Counted from the first letter of the stretch, positions 8,413 through 17,304 are shown. The stretch: 39,304 bases of DNA from Pseudomonas frederiksbergensis (GCF_003732665.1 NZ_MOBP01000008.1:94852-134155); one strand, 5' to 3'. Notes: generated by a model not told the origin, from the letters alone. Numbers and translations: made by a program.

Positions 8413-9342
8413 TTAAAGGGTGTCGAATTGGCGCTGGAATGCTGCGAACGCGCTGGCGTCCGGGTAGGAAGTCTGAGTGCCGAGGCCCGTGACTGAGCAG
8501 GCGGAATAGGCCACGGCCTGGGTCATGGCAGCGCGGATATCGCGGTCGCGGCTCCAGTGCTGGATAAAGCAACCGATGAAGGCATCGCCGGCACCGGTGG
8601 TGTCCCGGGCGTTGACGCGCAGGCCGGGAATCTGGAACTCGCCCTCCTCGCCGACGTACAGCGCGCCTTGCTGGCCGAGGGTCACGATCACATGGCGGAT
8701 GCCACTGGCGACCAGGGATTTCGCGGCTTTGAGCGCTGACTCAGGTGAATCCACAGTCTGGCCGCTGATCAGCGCCAGTTCGGACTCGTTGGGCACCAGA
8801 AAATCCAGTTGCGCCAGGTGTTCACGACTCAGGCCGGACAAGGCTGGCGCCGGGTTGAGCAAGACCGGGATGTTGTGTTCACGGCCGAATTCGATGGCGT
8901 GATAGACGGTTGCGACGTTGATTTCCAGTTGCAGCACGATCAGCGAACACTCGCGAAGGGCTGGCGCGGCGACGTCGATATCCGCTGGGGCCAGATGGGC
9001 GTTGGCGCCTTTGACGATGAGGATGCTGTTGTGGGAATCGCCCTGGACGAAAATCGGCGCCACCCCACTGGACACGCCGGGCACACGCTGCACGTAACGG
9101 GTGTCGATGCCGAAGCGCTGGAAATTGGCCAGGGTGTTGTCGGCGAACATGTCATCGCCAACCTTGGTCAGCATCAACACATCCGCCCCCAGCTTGGCCG
9201 CAGCGACCGCCTGATTGGCGCCCTTGCCACCGCACCCCATGGCAAACCCCGGCGCTTCCAGCGTCTCGCCCTGGGCCGGCATGCGGTCGATGTAGGTGAT
9301 CAGATCCACCATATTGCTGCCGATGACTGCGATCTTGCTCAT
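8413..9342 (-). CDS. deoK: Deoxyribokinase DeoK (PfkB/ribokinase family)
   Basis: A 309-residue PfkB-family kinase that phosphorylates 2-deoxy-D-ribose at O5, feeding DeoC. The first PfkB signature is GGKGANQAVAAAKLG at residues 38-52. The second, DTTGAGDAFIG at 247-257, holds the catalytic base D253. The N-terminal sugar-binding strand reads GSNMVDLITY (8-17), where E. coli ribokinase has GSINADH. Met11 replaces the ribose-contacting Asn, as I remember for Salmonella deoxyribokinase, which favours deoxyribose over ribose. It is the first gene of the operon, 21 bases before deoP, and a perfect DeoR-type palindrome lies 52 bases upstream. Plain ribokinase is the alternative, less likely given the context. 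Confidence 0.92.
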   Translation of the reverse strand: MSKIAVIGSNMVDLITYIDRMPAQGETLEAPGFAMGCGGKGANQAVAAAKLGADVLMLTKVGDDMFADNTLANFQRFGIDTRYVQRVPGVSSGVAPIFVQGDSHNSILIVKGANAHLAPADIDVAAPALRECSLIVLQLEINVATVYHAIEFGREHNIPVLLNPAPALSGLSREHLAQLDFLVPNESELALISGQTVDSPESALKAAKSLVASGIRHVIVTLGQQGALYVGEEGEFQIPGLRVNARDTTGAGDAFIGCFIQHWSRDRDIRAAMTQAVAYSACSVTGLGTQTSYPDASAFAAFQRQFDTL

Positions 9343-9393
9343 TGCTATCCCACCTTGATACGGCTTGCCGGACTGATGTCGGCGTTGTTGTTT

Positions 9394-9409
9394 TGTTATT
9401 TAAATAACA
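9394..9409. promoter_or_regulatory. Perfect DeoR-type palindrome upstream of deoK
   Basis: TGTTATTTAAATAACA is a perfect 16-bp palindrome, 52 bases before the deoK start. It differs from the deoC/deoR site (5208-5223) at a single base and has the same TGTTA-N6-TAACA form. It should put deoK-deoP-epimerase under the same repressor. Beyond it, 9410-9615 contains nothing else I can support. Confidence 0.87.
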
Positions 9410-9615
9410 TTTGATGTGATTATTCAATCTTTTTATTGAGCGAGTGGAGAGGCAAAGACGAGCGGCTTTGCGCAGAACCTGTAGAAGCGAGCGGCACTCG
9501 CCGTCGGTCCGAAAACGTACCAAACCTGTAATTTCTGACAGTAGCCAGACCGCGGGGTTGGTTGTTCCATACGTCCATCGACGCATCGCTTGATGGACCG
9601 CGATAGGAGCAACCC

Positions 9616-10986
9616 ATGCGCAAACTGATCGTTCTCTTCCTGATTGGCCTGGTAACGGGTTGCAGCCACTCCTCCGTTGAGCCCCTTACTGTCACCTCCC
9701 AAGCCACGGACGCGGCGCTGTCGGGGCAGCAAATCGCTGCTCAGTTGAATACGCTTTACAGTCGTCGATCGGTCAATTGCAATAACTCTGACACGCAACC
9801 GGCGTATCTCTGCTCAGGCGTCACGCTGCGCACCACCGTCAAAGATCCGGCCAATAAATACAAAGTCTGGGACCCCAGCCCAACCTCGATCGCCAGTGGC
9901 GGGGTGTCATTTTCCTACCTGCGCGCCGATGCCAATTTCGGCCGCCTGGCCTGGGGCTACGGCAATGGGCTGATCTTCTATCCCAAACTTGAAACCCCGG
10001 CGGGCAAGACTGCCGTGGACTCCATGTGTTCGTATCCCATGGACGGTTGGACCTGGACGCGCACCTCGGTGTGTGGTGCACATGCGTCATATCCGAGCCA
10101 GGGCGGCGCTTGCCAGAACACCGGGGTCACCACCGCAGAACAATGGAAAGAGGTTTGGGATAGCTCGTCAGCCAACCAAAACATTCGTCAATGCAGCTTC
10201 GATGTGCGCGGCGAGAGGGGCGCTCAGTCAGGTCCTGCGTTCTATCAATCACTGCGGGCAAAAAGCCTGCTGGGAGCGCAAGGTTTTGCCGAACATAACG
10301 AGGTGGTGCTCAAAACCTGGCCCAGTGGACGACCCAACACCCTGCCGCTGATGGCGTTTTTCTTCGTGGCTGGAGGGACGAACGCCGGCCTGGCCGATGC
10401 TCAATACAACCAGAGGGATTTTTACAACTCGACCAATCCGCAGATCGTGGTGCCGATCGTTCGCCTGACACCCGCCACCAGCGCAACCGGGATCGCCAGC
10501 TTCAGTTATGTCGCGGCGGACCAAGTGGTGGGGACGATGCCATTGAGTGAAAATTTCGACAGTGTGCCTGTCGGGCCACTCGTGCCTGGGGTCACGGTCG
10601 AGACGCCGTCCATGTTTGTATCTGTCCTCACAAATACTCTGCGCACCTCCTTCGCTCAAGCGCCCAGCGGAACCACCCCCGGCCAGATGGACGGCATCGT
10701 ATTGCGCACCAGAGCCGACGCTGAAGTTATCCGGCTGGTGTTTAAATCATCGGTTTCCAGTTTCTCCTTTTATCTGCAACCCGTTTCTGTATCCACATCA
10801 AGGCCGATACAGATCAAGACGTTCAACGAAAACAACGTGCTGATGGGTACAACCCCACTTGCCGTGGCCAGCTCCCCCACCCCTCGTTACTTCCAGATAA
10901 CCGCGCCTCAAAAAATACAATCGATAGAGATTCACACAGGACATACCGTTGTCGCGCATTTCGATCATTTCACCTTTACGCCTTGA
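9616..10986 (+). CDS. Secreted lipoprotein resembling halovibrin (HvnA)
   Basis: A 456-residue exported protein. The start MRKLIVLFLIGLVTGC is a lipoprotein signal with the lipid-bearing cysteine at C16. Residues 36-300 (SGQQIAAQLNTLYSRRSVNC, then GGVSFSYLRADANFGRLAWG and YGNGLIFYP) recall halovibrins of Vibrio, secreted proteins with NAD-degrading activity; this is from memory and not certain. Residues 310-456 look like an added beta-sandwich domain, beginning LSENFDSVPVGPLVPGVTVE. Several cysteines at about 55-200 could form disulfides in the periplasm or outside. AGGAGC precedes the ATG. It is single-gene and unrelated to the deoxyribose operon behind it. If not a halovibrin, it is an uncharacterised surface lipoprotein. 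Confidence 0.65.
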   Translation: MRKLIVLFLIGLVTGCSHSSVEPLTVTSQATDAALSGQQIAAQLNTLYSRRSVNCNNSDTQPAYLCSGVTLRTTVKDPANKYKVWDPSPTSIASGGVSFSYLRADANFGRLAWGYGNGLIFYPKLETPAGKTAVDSMCSYPMDGWTWTRTSVCGAHASYPSQGGACQNTGVTTAEQWKEVWDSSSANQNIRQCSFDVRGERGAQSGPAFYQSLRAKSLLGAQGFAEHNEVVLKTWPSGRPNTLPLMAFFFVAGGTNAGLADAQYNQRDFYNSTNPQIVVPIVRLTPATSATGIASFSYVAADQVVGTMPLSENFDSVPVGPLVPGVTVETPSMFVSVLTNTLRTSFAQAPSGTTPGQMDGIVLRTRADAEVIRLVFKSSVSSFSFYLQPVSVSTSRPIQIKTFNENNVLMGTTPLAVASSPTPRYFQITAPQKIQSIEIHTGHTVVAHFDHFTFTP

Positions 10987-11111
10987 TGCATTTCTCGATG
11001 TCGGCGTAGCTGTATGTCTCTGCCGTTGACCGGTCACTGCAAGCGGGTTCAACGGCTCGGACAGTTGCTTACGGGTAGTCAGTCGCACAGCCCGGCCCTG
11101 GGTGTGCTGGC

Positions 11112-11141
11112 CTCTTCGCGAGCAAGCCCGCTCCCACAGGG
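11112..11141. repeat. Single REP element
   Basis: CTCTTCGCGAGCAAGCCCGC followed by TCCCACAGG is one unpaired copy of the REP core. It lies in the 267-bp gap before the hydrolase gene. A longer reading of that gene from 11014 would have to translate it, which argues for the later start. Confidence 0.85.
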
Positions 11142-11253
11142 GGATCGGGGTTATGCATCACACCGTGCAACACACACGGCTGTCGAAATAATTCCCCTCC
11201 CCCACTCGCATCTGTTAAAACCCGTGCTTTCCCCTGATCGACTGGACTGCTGG

Positions 11254-12204
11254 ATGTTTTCTTCCCTCATGAGCCACTTGCGTCGGCGCTGGTTCTCATC
11301 GTTGTGCATGGCGCTGCTGATCATCGGTCTGCCGGCGAGTTGCGGGGTGCTCAAGTACAAAGAGCGCGAGTTGCTGTTCCGCATTGAGCCGGGCACCGCC
11401 GGGTGGTATCGCGGTTTGCCCCAGGACGTTCAGGAGTTCGACATCAAGCCGGCCAGTTTCAAGGGCAATCAAAACCTGCATGCCTGGTGGTGGCCGGCGG
11501 CGCGGCGAGATGCGCCGTCGATCCTGTACCTGCACGGCGTGCGCTGGAACCTCACCGGTCAGGCGTTTCGCATCGAGCAATTGCGGGCGATGGGCTATTC
11601 AGTGCTGGCCATCGACTACCGTGGGTTTGGTCAGAGCAAGGGCGACCTGCCGTCGGAAGCCAGCGTTTATGAGGACGCCCACGTCGCCTGGGAACGCTTC
11701 ACCGCGATGCAGCCGGACCCGAACAAGCGCCTGATCTACGGCCATTCGTTGGGCGGCGCAGTGGCCATCGACCTTGCGGCCGACCTGGCCTCACAGGCGA
11801 AAAAGGACCACGTCGCGGTGCCGGTGCGCGGCCTGGTGATCGAATCCACCTTCACCACCCTGGGGGATGCGGTCGCGCAAGTGGCCGACGAAAACCTGCC
11901 AGTGAAGTCCCTGCCGGTGCGCTGGCTGCTGTCGCAGAAATTCGATTCCATCGACAAGATCACCGACATCGACATGCCGCTGCTGGTGGTCCACGGTCTG
12001 GCGGATGCCTTCATGCCCTCGCGCTTCAGCCAGCAGTTATTCAACGCCGCCAACGAGCCCAAGCGCCTGCTGCTGATCCCTGGCGGCACGCACAACAACA
12101 GCATGAGCCTGGGCGGCAGTCAGTATCGCCAGGCGCTGGAAAACCTGATGAAAGCCAAATCGCCACAAGTCGCGGCGGTGAATCGCAATGCTCCCCAGAC
12201 GTGA
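11254..12204 (+). CDS. Alpha/beta hydrolase, membrane-anchored
   Basis: A 316-residue alpha/beta hydrolase-fold protein with an N-terminal export signal (about residues 10-30, ending LLIIGLPASCGVLKY). The C30 context is a weak lipobox, so it may be a lipoprotein or a signal-anchored periplasmic protein. The catalytic triad is visible: S165 in YGHSLGGA, D251 in VHGLADAFMP and H280 in PGGTHNN. The oxyanion-loop HG is at 94-95 in LYLHGVRWN. The substrate is unknown; an esterase or peptidase role fits the fold. I chose the ATG at 11254; 11269 is also possible, and the upstream reading crosses a REP. It is convergent with the ABC exporter gene, 3 bp away. Confidence 0.83.
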   Translation: MFSSLMSHLRRRWFSSLCMALLIIGLPASCGVLKYKERELLFRIEPGTAGWYRGLPQDVQEFDIKPASFKGNQNLHAWWWPAARRDAPSILYLHGVRWNLTGQAFRIEQLRAMGYSVLAIDYRGFGQSKGDLPSEASVYEDAHVAWERFTAMQPDPNKRLIYGHSLGGAVAIDLAADLASQAKKDHVAVPVRGLVIESTFTTLGDAVAQVADENLPVKSLPVRWLLSQKFDSIDKITDIDMPLLVVHGLADAFMPSRFSQQLFNAANEPKRLLLIPGGTHNNSMSLGGSQYRQALENLMKAKSPQVAAVNRNAPQT

Positions 12205-12207
12205 GGC

Positions 12208-14010
12208 CTAGCGATAACCTTTAGCCTGCAAATCGAACAGCTGCGCATAACGCCCGCCCGCCACCACCAGACTGTCGTGGTCGCCCCGCTCCAGAATCGT
12301 CCCTTGATCCAGCACGATGATGTGGTCGGCGTTGCGCACGCTGGAAAACCGGTGGGAGATCAGCAAGGTCATGCGGCCCTGGGTGTGTTCGCTGAAATGC
12401 TCGAACACCGCTGCTTCCGCCGCTGGGTCGAGGGCTGAGGTCGGTTCGTCGAGGATCAGGATATCGGCCTCGCGGCGCATGTAGGCGCGGGACAAAGCGA
12501 TCTTCTGCCATTGCCCGCCCGACAACTCCTGGCCCCCGGCAAACCAGCGCCCCAGTTGCGTGGCGTAACCGCGATCCAGCCCTTCGATAAAGGGCGCGGC
12601 CATGCCTTCGGCGGCGGCGGCTTTCCAGCGTTGCTCATCGTCGAAGGCCAGGGTATCGCCGACGCCGATGTTCTCGCCGACGGTGAACTGGTAGCGAATG
12701 TAGTCCTGGAAAATCACGCCGATGCGCCGTCGCAGCGCATCCTCTTCCCAGGCTTGCAGGTCGCTGCCGTCCAGCAGAATGCGGCCCTGATCCGGGCGAT
12801 ACAGGCGGGTCAGCAGTTTTATGAGCGTGGTCTTGCCCGAACCGTTTTCCCCTACCAACGCCACGCTGCGGCCCGGAACCAGGTGTAAGTCGATACTTTC
12901 CAGCGCCGCGCGACTGGACCCCGGATAACGGAAACCGACATTCTCGAAGCGCAGCCCATCGCCGGGCACTGCGCCCACGGTCAAGTGGCCTGTATCGCTC
13001 ACCACCGGTTCAGCCAGGTATTCGTAAAGTGCCGACAGGTAAAGACCATCCTCATACAAACCACTGATCGCGCTAAGGCTACTGCTGACCGCCGTTTGCC
13101 CCTGCTTGAACAACACCAGGTACATGGTCATCTGCCCGAGGCTGATCTGGCCATGCACGGTGTCGACCACCACCCACGCATACGCCAGGTAAAACGCCCC
13201 GGTGCCCAGCAGCCCAAGGGCAAAACCCCAGCCATCGCGGCGCAGGGTCAAGCGTCGGTCTTCAGCGTAGAGTCGCTTGAACGTGTCGCGGTAACGCTTC
13301 AACAGCAGCGGTGCGAAGCCGAACAACTTGACCTCTTTGATGTAGCTCTCGTGGGACAGCAGCGTCTCGATGTAATTCTGCTGCCGGCTCTCCGGCGCCC
13401 GGCGGGTGAACAGCCGAAACGCATCCCCGGAAAAATGCGCCTCGGCAAAAAACACCGGCAACGCACCGACCACCAGCAACACCAGCGCCCACGGTGAAAA
13501 ATGCACCAACAGCACGCCAAAACTGATCAGCACAATCAGGTTCTGGATCAACCCCAACGACTTCATCACCAACGCCAGCGGCCGGGTCGATGCCTCACGC
13601 CGCACCCGCACCAACTTGTCGTAAAACTCCGAGTTCTCGAACTGCACCAGCGACAACGTCTGGGCCTTCTCCAGAATCATCGTGTTGACCTTCTGCCCCA
13701 ACTGCACCCGCAACAACGACTGCTGCACCGACAACGCCCGTTGCGTCCCGGACAACAACGCCAGCACACCCGCCTCGAACAACACATAACGCACCACCGG
13801 CCACAACGGCGCACTGCCCTGCTGCGCGTGCAACTGCATGGCGAACACCACCGCATCGACAATGCGTTGGCCGAGCCAGGCAGCCAGTGCCGGGAGGACC
13901 CCGGCAATCAGGGTGGCCAGCACCAGACCGAGGAACAACCCGCGTGAGGTGCCCCAGACCAGGAGCAAGGCGCGTCTAGCCTGGTCGAGTAGCGTGGCGA
14001 AGCGATTCAT
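12208..14010 (-). CDS. ABC exporter, fused permease and ATPase
   Basis: A 600-residue half-transporter of the inner membrane. Residues 1-330 hold about six membrane segments. The ATPase domain has Walker A GENGSGKT (387-394), Q-loop Q435 in VIFQDY, signature LSGGQWQKIALSRAY (496-510), Walker B ILILDEPTSALDP (517-529) and switch H553 in ISHRFSS. All motifs are complete, so it should be active as a dimer. The cargo is unknown; lipids, peptides or drugs are typical. Its ATG overlaps the stop of the upstream AraC-type regulator gene as ATGA. The two are therefore translated together, which suggests regulator and exporter serve one compound. Confidence 0.92.
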   Translation of the reverse strand: MNRFATLLDQARRALLLVWGTSRGLFLGLVLATLIAGVLPALAAWLGQRIVDAVVFAMQLHAQQGSAPLWPVVRYVLFEAGVLALLSGTQRALSVQQSLLRVQLGQKVNTMILEKAQTLSLVQFENSEFYDKLVRVRREASTRPLALVMKSLGLIQNLIVLISFGVLLVHFSPWALVLLVVGALPVFFAEAHFSGDAFRLFTRRAPESRQQNYIETLLSHESYIKEVKLFGFAPLLLKRYRDTFKRLYAEDRRLTLRRDGWGFALGLLGTGAFYLAYAWVVVDTVHGQISLGQMTMYLVLFKQGQTAVSSSLSAISGLYEDGLYLSALYEYLAEPVVSDTGHLTVGAVPGDGLRFENVGFRYPGSSRAALESIDLHLVPGRSVALVGENGSGKTTLIKLLTRLYRPDQGRILLDGSDLQAWEEDALRRRIGVIFQDYIRYQFTVGENIGVGDTLAFDDEQRWKAAAAEGMAAPFIEGLDRGYATQLGRWFAGGQELSGGQWQKIALSRAYMRREADILILDEPTSALDPAAEAAVFEHFSEHTQGRMTLLISHRFSSVRNADHIIVLDQGTILERGDHDSLVVAGGRYAQLFDLQAKGYR

Positions 14011-15047
14011 TCAACGCTCTCCGGTGAAGGCCTGGAAGACTCGCCCTGAAACCGCGCCCGATACCGCCCCGGGCTTTCCCCCGTCCATTTCTTGAACGCC
14101 CGATGAAACGCGCTCGGCTCTTGAAACCCCAACTGCTCGGCAATATCCCCAATGCTCGCCCCGCTCTCGCGCAACCGCTCAAACGCCACGCCGCGCCGCA
14201 CTTCGTCTTTGATCTCCTGATAGGAACAGCCTTCGCGCTCCAGTTTGCGCCGGAAGGTGCTGGGGCTCAGGTGTTGTTCGAGGGCGAAGGCTTGCAGGGT
14301 GGGCCATTGGCTGTAATGGCTGTTGCGCAGGCGTTGGTGCACCTGGGAGGCGAGGCCGTGTTGGTTGCGGAAACGGATGACCAGCCATTGCGGCGCGGTG
14401 CGTAGAAACACTTTCAAGGAAGCCAGGTCTTGAACCACTGGCAGGCGCAGGTAGTGGCTGGCGAATTCGATTTCGGTGCGTTCGGCGCCGAAGGTCAGGT
14501 TGGGGCCCCAGAGCAAACGGTCGTCGCTGAGGGAGACGCGGGCATGGCGAAAGTCGGCGCGGTCGATGGGGATGCGCCGTCCGCCGAGCCAGCACAACAG
14601 GCTGATCATCAATACGAGGAAGGTTTCTTCGCCGAGGCGGCTGAGGTCGCTGTCGCTCGAGCAGGTTTGCAGGCTGATCACCGCACGTTTGCCGCGCACG
14701 GTCAGGGTGCCGCGAAAATCCGTGAGGAACAGGGCGAAGTTGGCCAGGCATTGGCGCAGGGCTTTGTGCAGGTCGGGCTCCTGAATCAGCGCGCGGCAGA
14801 TCAGGGCGAAGCTGCCCGGCGGCATGCCGTGGCTGTCGAGGCCGAAAAATTCGTCGTCGAGTTCGCGAATCTGGATCAGCCACAACGCGGCAAAGGCGCT
14901 GGCCGGCACGCGGGCGGTGGGCTGGTCGAGCAGCGCCGGGTCGATATTGGCCTGTTCCAGCACTTGCGCCAGACGCTGGGGATTGTGCTCCAGCCGATGG
15001 ATCATGGCCCGCACGAAGTAGGCCGCCACTGAATCCTTTTCCCGCAT
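14007..15047 (-). CDS. AraC family regulator with N-terminal AraC-binding-like domain
   Basis: A 346-residue cytoplasmic regulator. Residues 1-200 match the Arabinose_bd-type sensor domain found in OruR/ArgR-like Pseudomonas regulators (VAAYFVRAMIHRLEHNPQRL; PASAFAALWLIQI). Residues 250-340 hold the double helix-turn-helix, with LSPSTFRRKLEREGCSY and IAEQLGFQEPSAFHRAFKKW, then SPGRYR. I chose the ATG at 15047, with AGGGGAG about 12 bases upstream; the reading from 15113 is longer by 22 residues. It overlaps the ABC exporter gene by 4 bp and is divergent from the hydroxyacyl-CoA dehydrogenase gene. It probably controls the exporter; the effector is unknown. Confidence 0.88.
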   Translation of the reverse strand: MREKDSVAAYFVRAMIHRLEHNPQRLAQVLEQANIDPALLDQPTARVPASAFAALWLIQIRELDDEFFGLDSHGMPPGSFALICRALIQEPDLHKALRQCLANFALFLTDFRGTLTVRGKRAVISLQTCSSDSDLSRLGEETFLVLMISLLCWLGGRRIPIDRADFRHARVSLSDDRLLWGPNLTFGAERTEIEFASHYLRLPVVQDLASLKVFLRTAPQWLVIRFRNQHGLASQVHQRLRNSHYSQWPTLQAFALEQHLSPSTFRRKLEREGCSYQEIKDEVRRGVAFERLRESGASIGDIAEQLGFQEPSAFHRAFKKWTGESPGRYRARFQGESSRPSPESVE

Positions 15048-15211
15048 GTGAACGCTTTGCTCCCCTTCGCCTGACTGGCAAAAAACACCACTGCCGTTGA
15101 ACAGTTGCGGCATAGGACAACCGCCCCGCCGGCTCTAGACTCGCGCCATAGTACGCCTTCGGCCGTTACGGCGGCCAAGGTATCGCACGCTTTGATCGAA
15201 GGACTTCCAGC

Positions 15212-16063
15212 ATGAACCTGCAACACATTGGCGTGATCGGCGCGGGCACCATGGGCAACGGGATTGCGCAAGTCTGCGCAGTGGCCGGCTTCAACGTGAC
15301 CTTGATCGACATCAGCGACAGCGCCCTGCAAAAGGCTGTCGCGACCGTCGGCAAGAACCTGGATCGCCAGGTCGCCAAAGCGACGCTGAGCGAAGAACAG
15401 AAACGCGCCGCCCTCGACAAGATCCGCACCAGCACCGACTACACCAGCCTGAAAGACGTGCAACTGGTGATCGAAGCCGCCACCGAAAACCTCGACCTGA
15501 AACTGCGCGTCCTGCAACAGATCGCCGCGCAGGTCAGCGCCGAGTGTGTGATTGCCTCCAACACCTCATCGCTGTCGATCACCCAACTCGCCGCCAGCGT
15601 CAGCCAACCGGAGCGCTTCATCGGCCTGCACTTCTTCAACCCGGTGCCGGTGATGGGCCTGATCGAAGTGATTCGCGGCCTGCAAACCAGTGATGCGACC
15701 CACGCCCTGGCGCTGGACATGGCCACGACGCTGGGCAAAACCGCGATCACCGCCGGCAACCGTCCGGGCTTCGTGGTGAACCGGATCCTGGTGCCGATGA
15801 TCAACGAAGCGATCCTGGTATTTCAGGAAGGCCTGGCCAGCGCCGACGACATCGACGCCGGCATGCACCTGGGCTGCAACCAACCGATCGGCCCGCTGGC
15901 CCTGGCGGATTTGATTGGCCTGGACACGGTTTTGGCGATTCTCGAAGCGTTCTACGACGGCTTCAATGACAGCAAATATCGCCCGGCGCCGCTGCTCAAG
16001 GAAATGGTCGCCGCCGGTTACCTGGGCCGTAAGACGGGGCGTGGCTTCCATGCCTATGCCTGA
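15212..16063 (+). CDS. 3-hydroxyacyl-CoA dehydrogenase (3-hydroxybutyryl-CoA type)
   Basis: A 283-residue single-function dehydrogenase of the PaaH/Hbd group. It oxidises or reduces short-chain 3-hydroxyacyl-CoA with NAD(P) in the cytoplasm. The Rossmann motif GAGTMG is at 10-15. The catalytic set S119 (SNTSS), H140 (GLHFFNPVPVM), E152 and N190 (RPGFVVNRI) is complete at the spacing known for the family. A weak box, GAAGGA, precedes the ATG. The gene overlaps the following TetR gene by 14 bp. No thiolase, crotonase or phenylacetate genes are adjacent, so the pathway is unclear: butanoate or polyhydroxybutyrate-type metabolism is possible. The regulator overlap suggests a dedicated inducible role. 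Confidence 0.92.
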   Translation: MNLQHIGVIGAGTMGNGIAQVCAVAGFNVTLIDISDSALQKAVATVGKNLDRQVAKATLSEEQKRAALDKIRTSTDYTSLKDVQLVIEAATENLDLKLRVLQQIAAQVSAECVIASNTSSLSITQLAASVSQPERFIGLHFFNPVPVMGLIEVIRGLQTSDATHALALDMATTLGKTAITAGNRPGFVVNRILVPMINEAILVFQEGLASADDIDAGMHLGCNQPIGPLALADLIGLDTVLAILEAFYDGFNDSKYRPAPLLKEMVAAGYLGRKTGRGFHAYA

Positions 16064-16646
16064 GCGTTGTTCGCGCTTCGCCGAATACCGGGACAAAGTG
16101 CTGGAGCTGTTCGCCAGCAAGGGTTTCGGCCAGGTCGGCATGCGTGAACTCGCCACCTGCCTGGGGCTCGCCCCGGGCTCGTTGTATCACCATTACCCGA
16201 GCAAACAGCATTTGCTGCTGGACTTGATTGAAGAGTTCTACGAAGAGCTGCTGGCGACGCTTGGGCGCATCGAGAAAAAGACCAGGCGCGACATGCTGCC
16301 AAGGCTGATTCAGGCGCACCTGAACCTGCACCGGGAAATGCCCTGGCATTTTCGGCTGGCTGAGCGTGACAGCGGTTGTCTGAATGAAGATCAGCAGCAA
16401 CGGGTTCGGCACTTGCGCGAGCAATACGAACGCCGGTTGCTGCAGATGCTGGCGGCTAAATCCCGATTCAGTGAGCAGGGCCAGTTGGCCGCCGGGCACG
16501 CGATCGCCAATTTGCTCAACAGCGCGCCGGGTTGGTTGACGCAGCATCCACTGGATGATGCGCAGCGGGATGAATTGCTGGAAAACCTGGTAAGTGGCGC
16601 GGTCGAGCGCTTGCTGCGCACCACGGTTCCACGCGCAGTTGCCTGA
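16050..16646 (+). CDS. TetR family regulator overlapping the dehydrogenase gene
   Basis: A 198-residue TetR-type repressor. The helix-turn-helix is at residues 12-55 (FASKGFGQVGMRELATCLGL, then APGSLYHHYPSKQHLL); the C-terminal ligand domain is of the type seen in fatty-acid and acyl-CoA responders. Two overlapping starts are possible, ATG at 16050 and 16056, both inside the end of the dehydrogenase gene in another frame. A GGGGCGTGG stretch upstream may serve the ribosome. The overlap means translational coupling and suggests it regulates the dehydrogenase, with an acyl-CoA or related acid as a plausible ligand. Confidence 0.87.
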   Translation: MPMPERCSRFAEYRDKVLELFASKGFGQVGMRELATCLGLAPGSLYHHYPSKQHLLLDLIEEFYEELLATLGRIEKKTRRDMLPRLIQAHLNLHREMPWHFRLAERDSGCLNEDQQQRVRHLREQYERRLLQMLAAKSRFSEQGQLAAGHAIANLLNSAPGWLTQHPLDDAQRDELLENLVSGAVERLLRTTVPRAVA

Positions 16647-16701
16647 AGCCGAGGCATCCACGGCATAATGGCGCCCCCTCAAAACACCAAAAGGATTTCG
16701 T

Positions 16702-17304
16702 GTGTTCTCGCGCCTCAATACCCTCTGGTCATGGCTCTTTTACGCCATGAGCTGGCTCGTTGTACTCGTCTTGATTCTGCACCACGCCTTCTACGATTGG
16801 TTGCTGATGGAGCCTGTCGATGTCGGCGGTACGTTTATGGGCGGCGGCATGGCCATTCAGCTGTATCTGATCGGGTGGACCGTGGCCACGCTCGGCATGA
16901 TCGTCGCCCTGTTGCTGCGCCTGCCGGGCGCCATGTTCGGCTGGATCGGCGCCGGACTGGTGCCGCTGGGCATCGGTGCCTGGTGGCAACTGAACTATCC
17001 GGACAACGCTGAAGAAGTGATCTACAGCATCAGCCGACAAGGGATTGGCACCTTTATGCTGATCGGCGCGATGCTGCTGGGCAGCGGTCTTTATGCTCGC
17101 GCCAGACGCAAAACCCGTGCACTGGATCGCGAGCACATGCCGGTGCAATTCATCGTCGCCCTGATGCTCGCCGCGTTCTTCATTGGCGTGCCCCTGGCTA
17201 TCTACAAGCAGCAGACAATGCCCCATTGCGCCTTCAGCAAGGAGGGTCAGCAATTGACCGTATGCCTGGGCGATGATGACAGTGAGCGGGTGATCGTCGA
17301 TTGA
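16702..17304 (+). CDS. Hypothetical inner-membrane protein
   Basis: A 200-residue protein with about five hydrophobic segments, near residues 10-30, 48-70, 75-95, 115-130 and 147-167. A short soluble C-terminal tail contains two cysteines (PHCAFSKEG, LTVCLGDDD) that may lie in the periplasm and pair. It starts with GTG at 16702 behind an AAGGA box. I do not recognise a functional family; conserved pseudomonad membrane proteins of this shape exist. It stands alone, 55 bp after the TetR gene and 151 bp before the VOC gene. The coding call is firm, the function unknown. Confidence 0.8.
   Translation: MFSRLNTLWSWLFYAMSWLVVLVLILHHAFYDWLLMEPVDVGGTFMGGGMAIQLYLIGWTVATLGMIVALLLRLPGAMFGWIGAGLVPLGIGAWWQLNYPDNAEEVIYSISRQGIGTFMLIGAMLLGSGLYARARRKTRALDREHMPVQFIVALMLAAFFIGVPLAIYKQQTMPHCAFSKEGQQLTVCLGDDDSERVIVD

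Noticed and set aside
11014..11253. An 80-residue N-terminal extension of the alpha/beta hydrolase
   Set aside because: It would translate a REP element and place the export signal in the middle of the chain.
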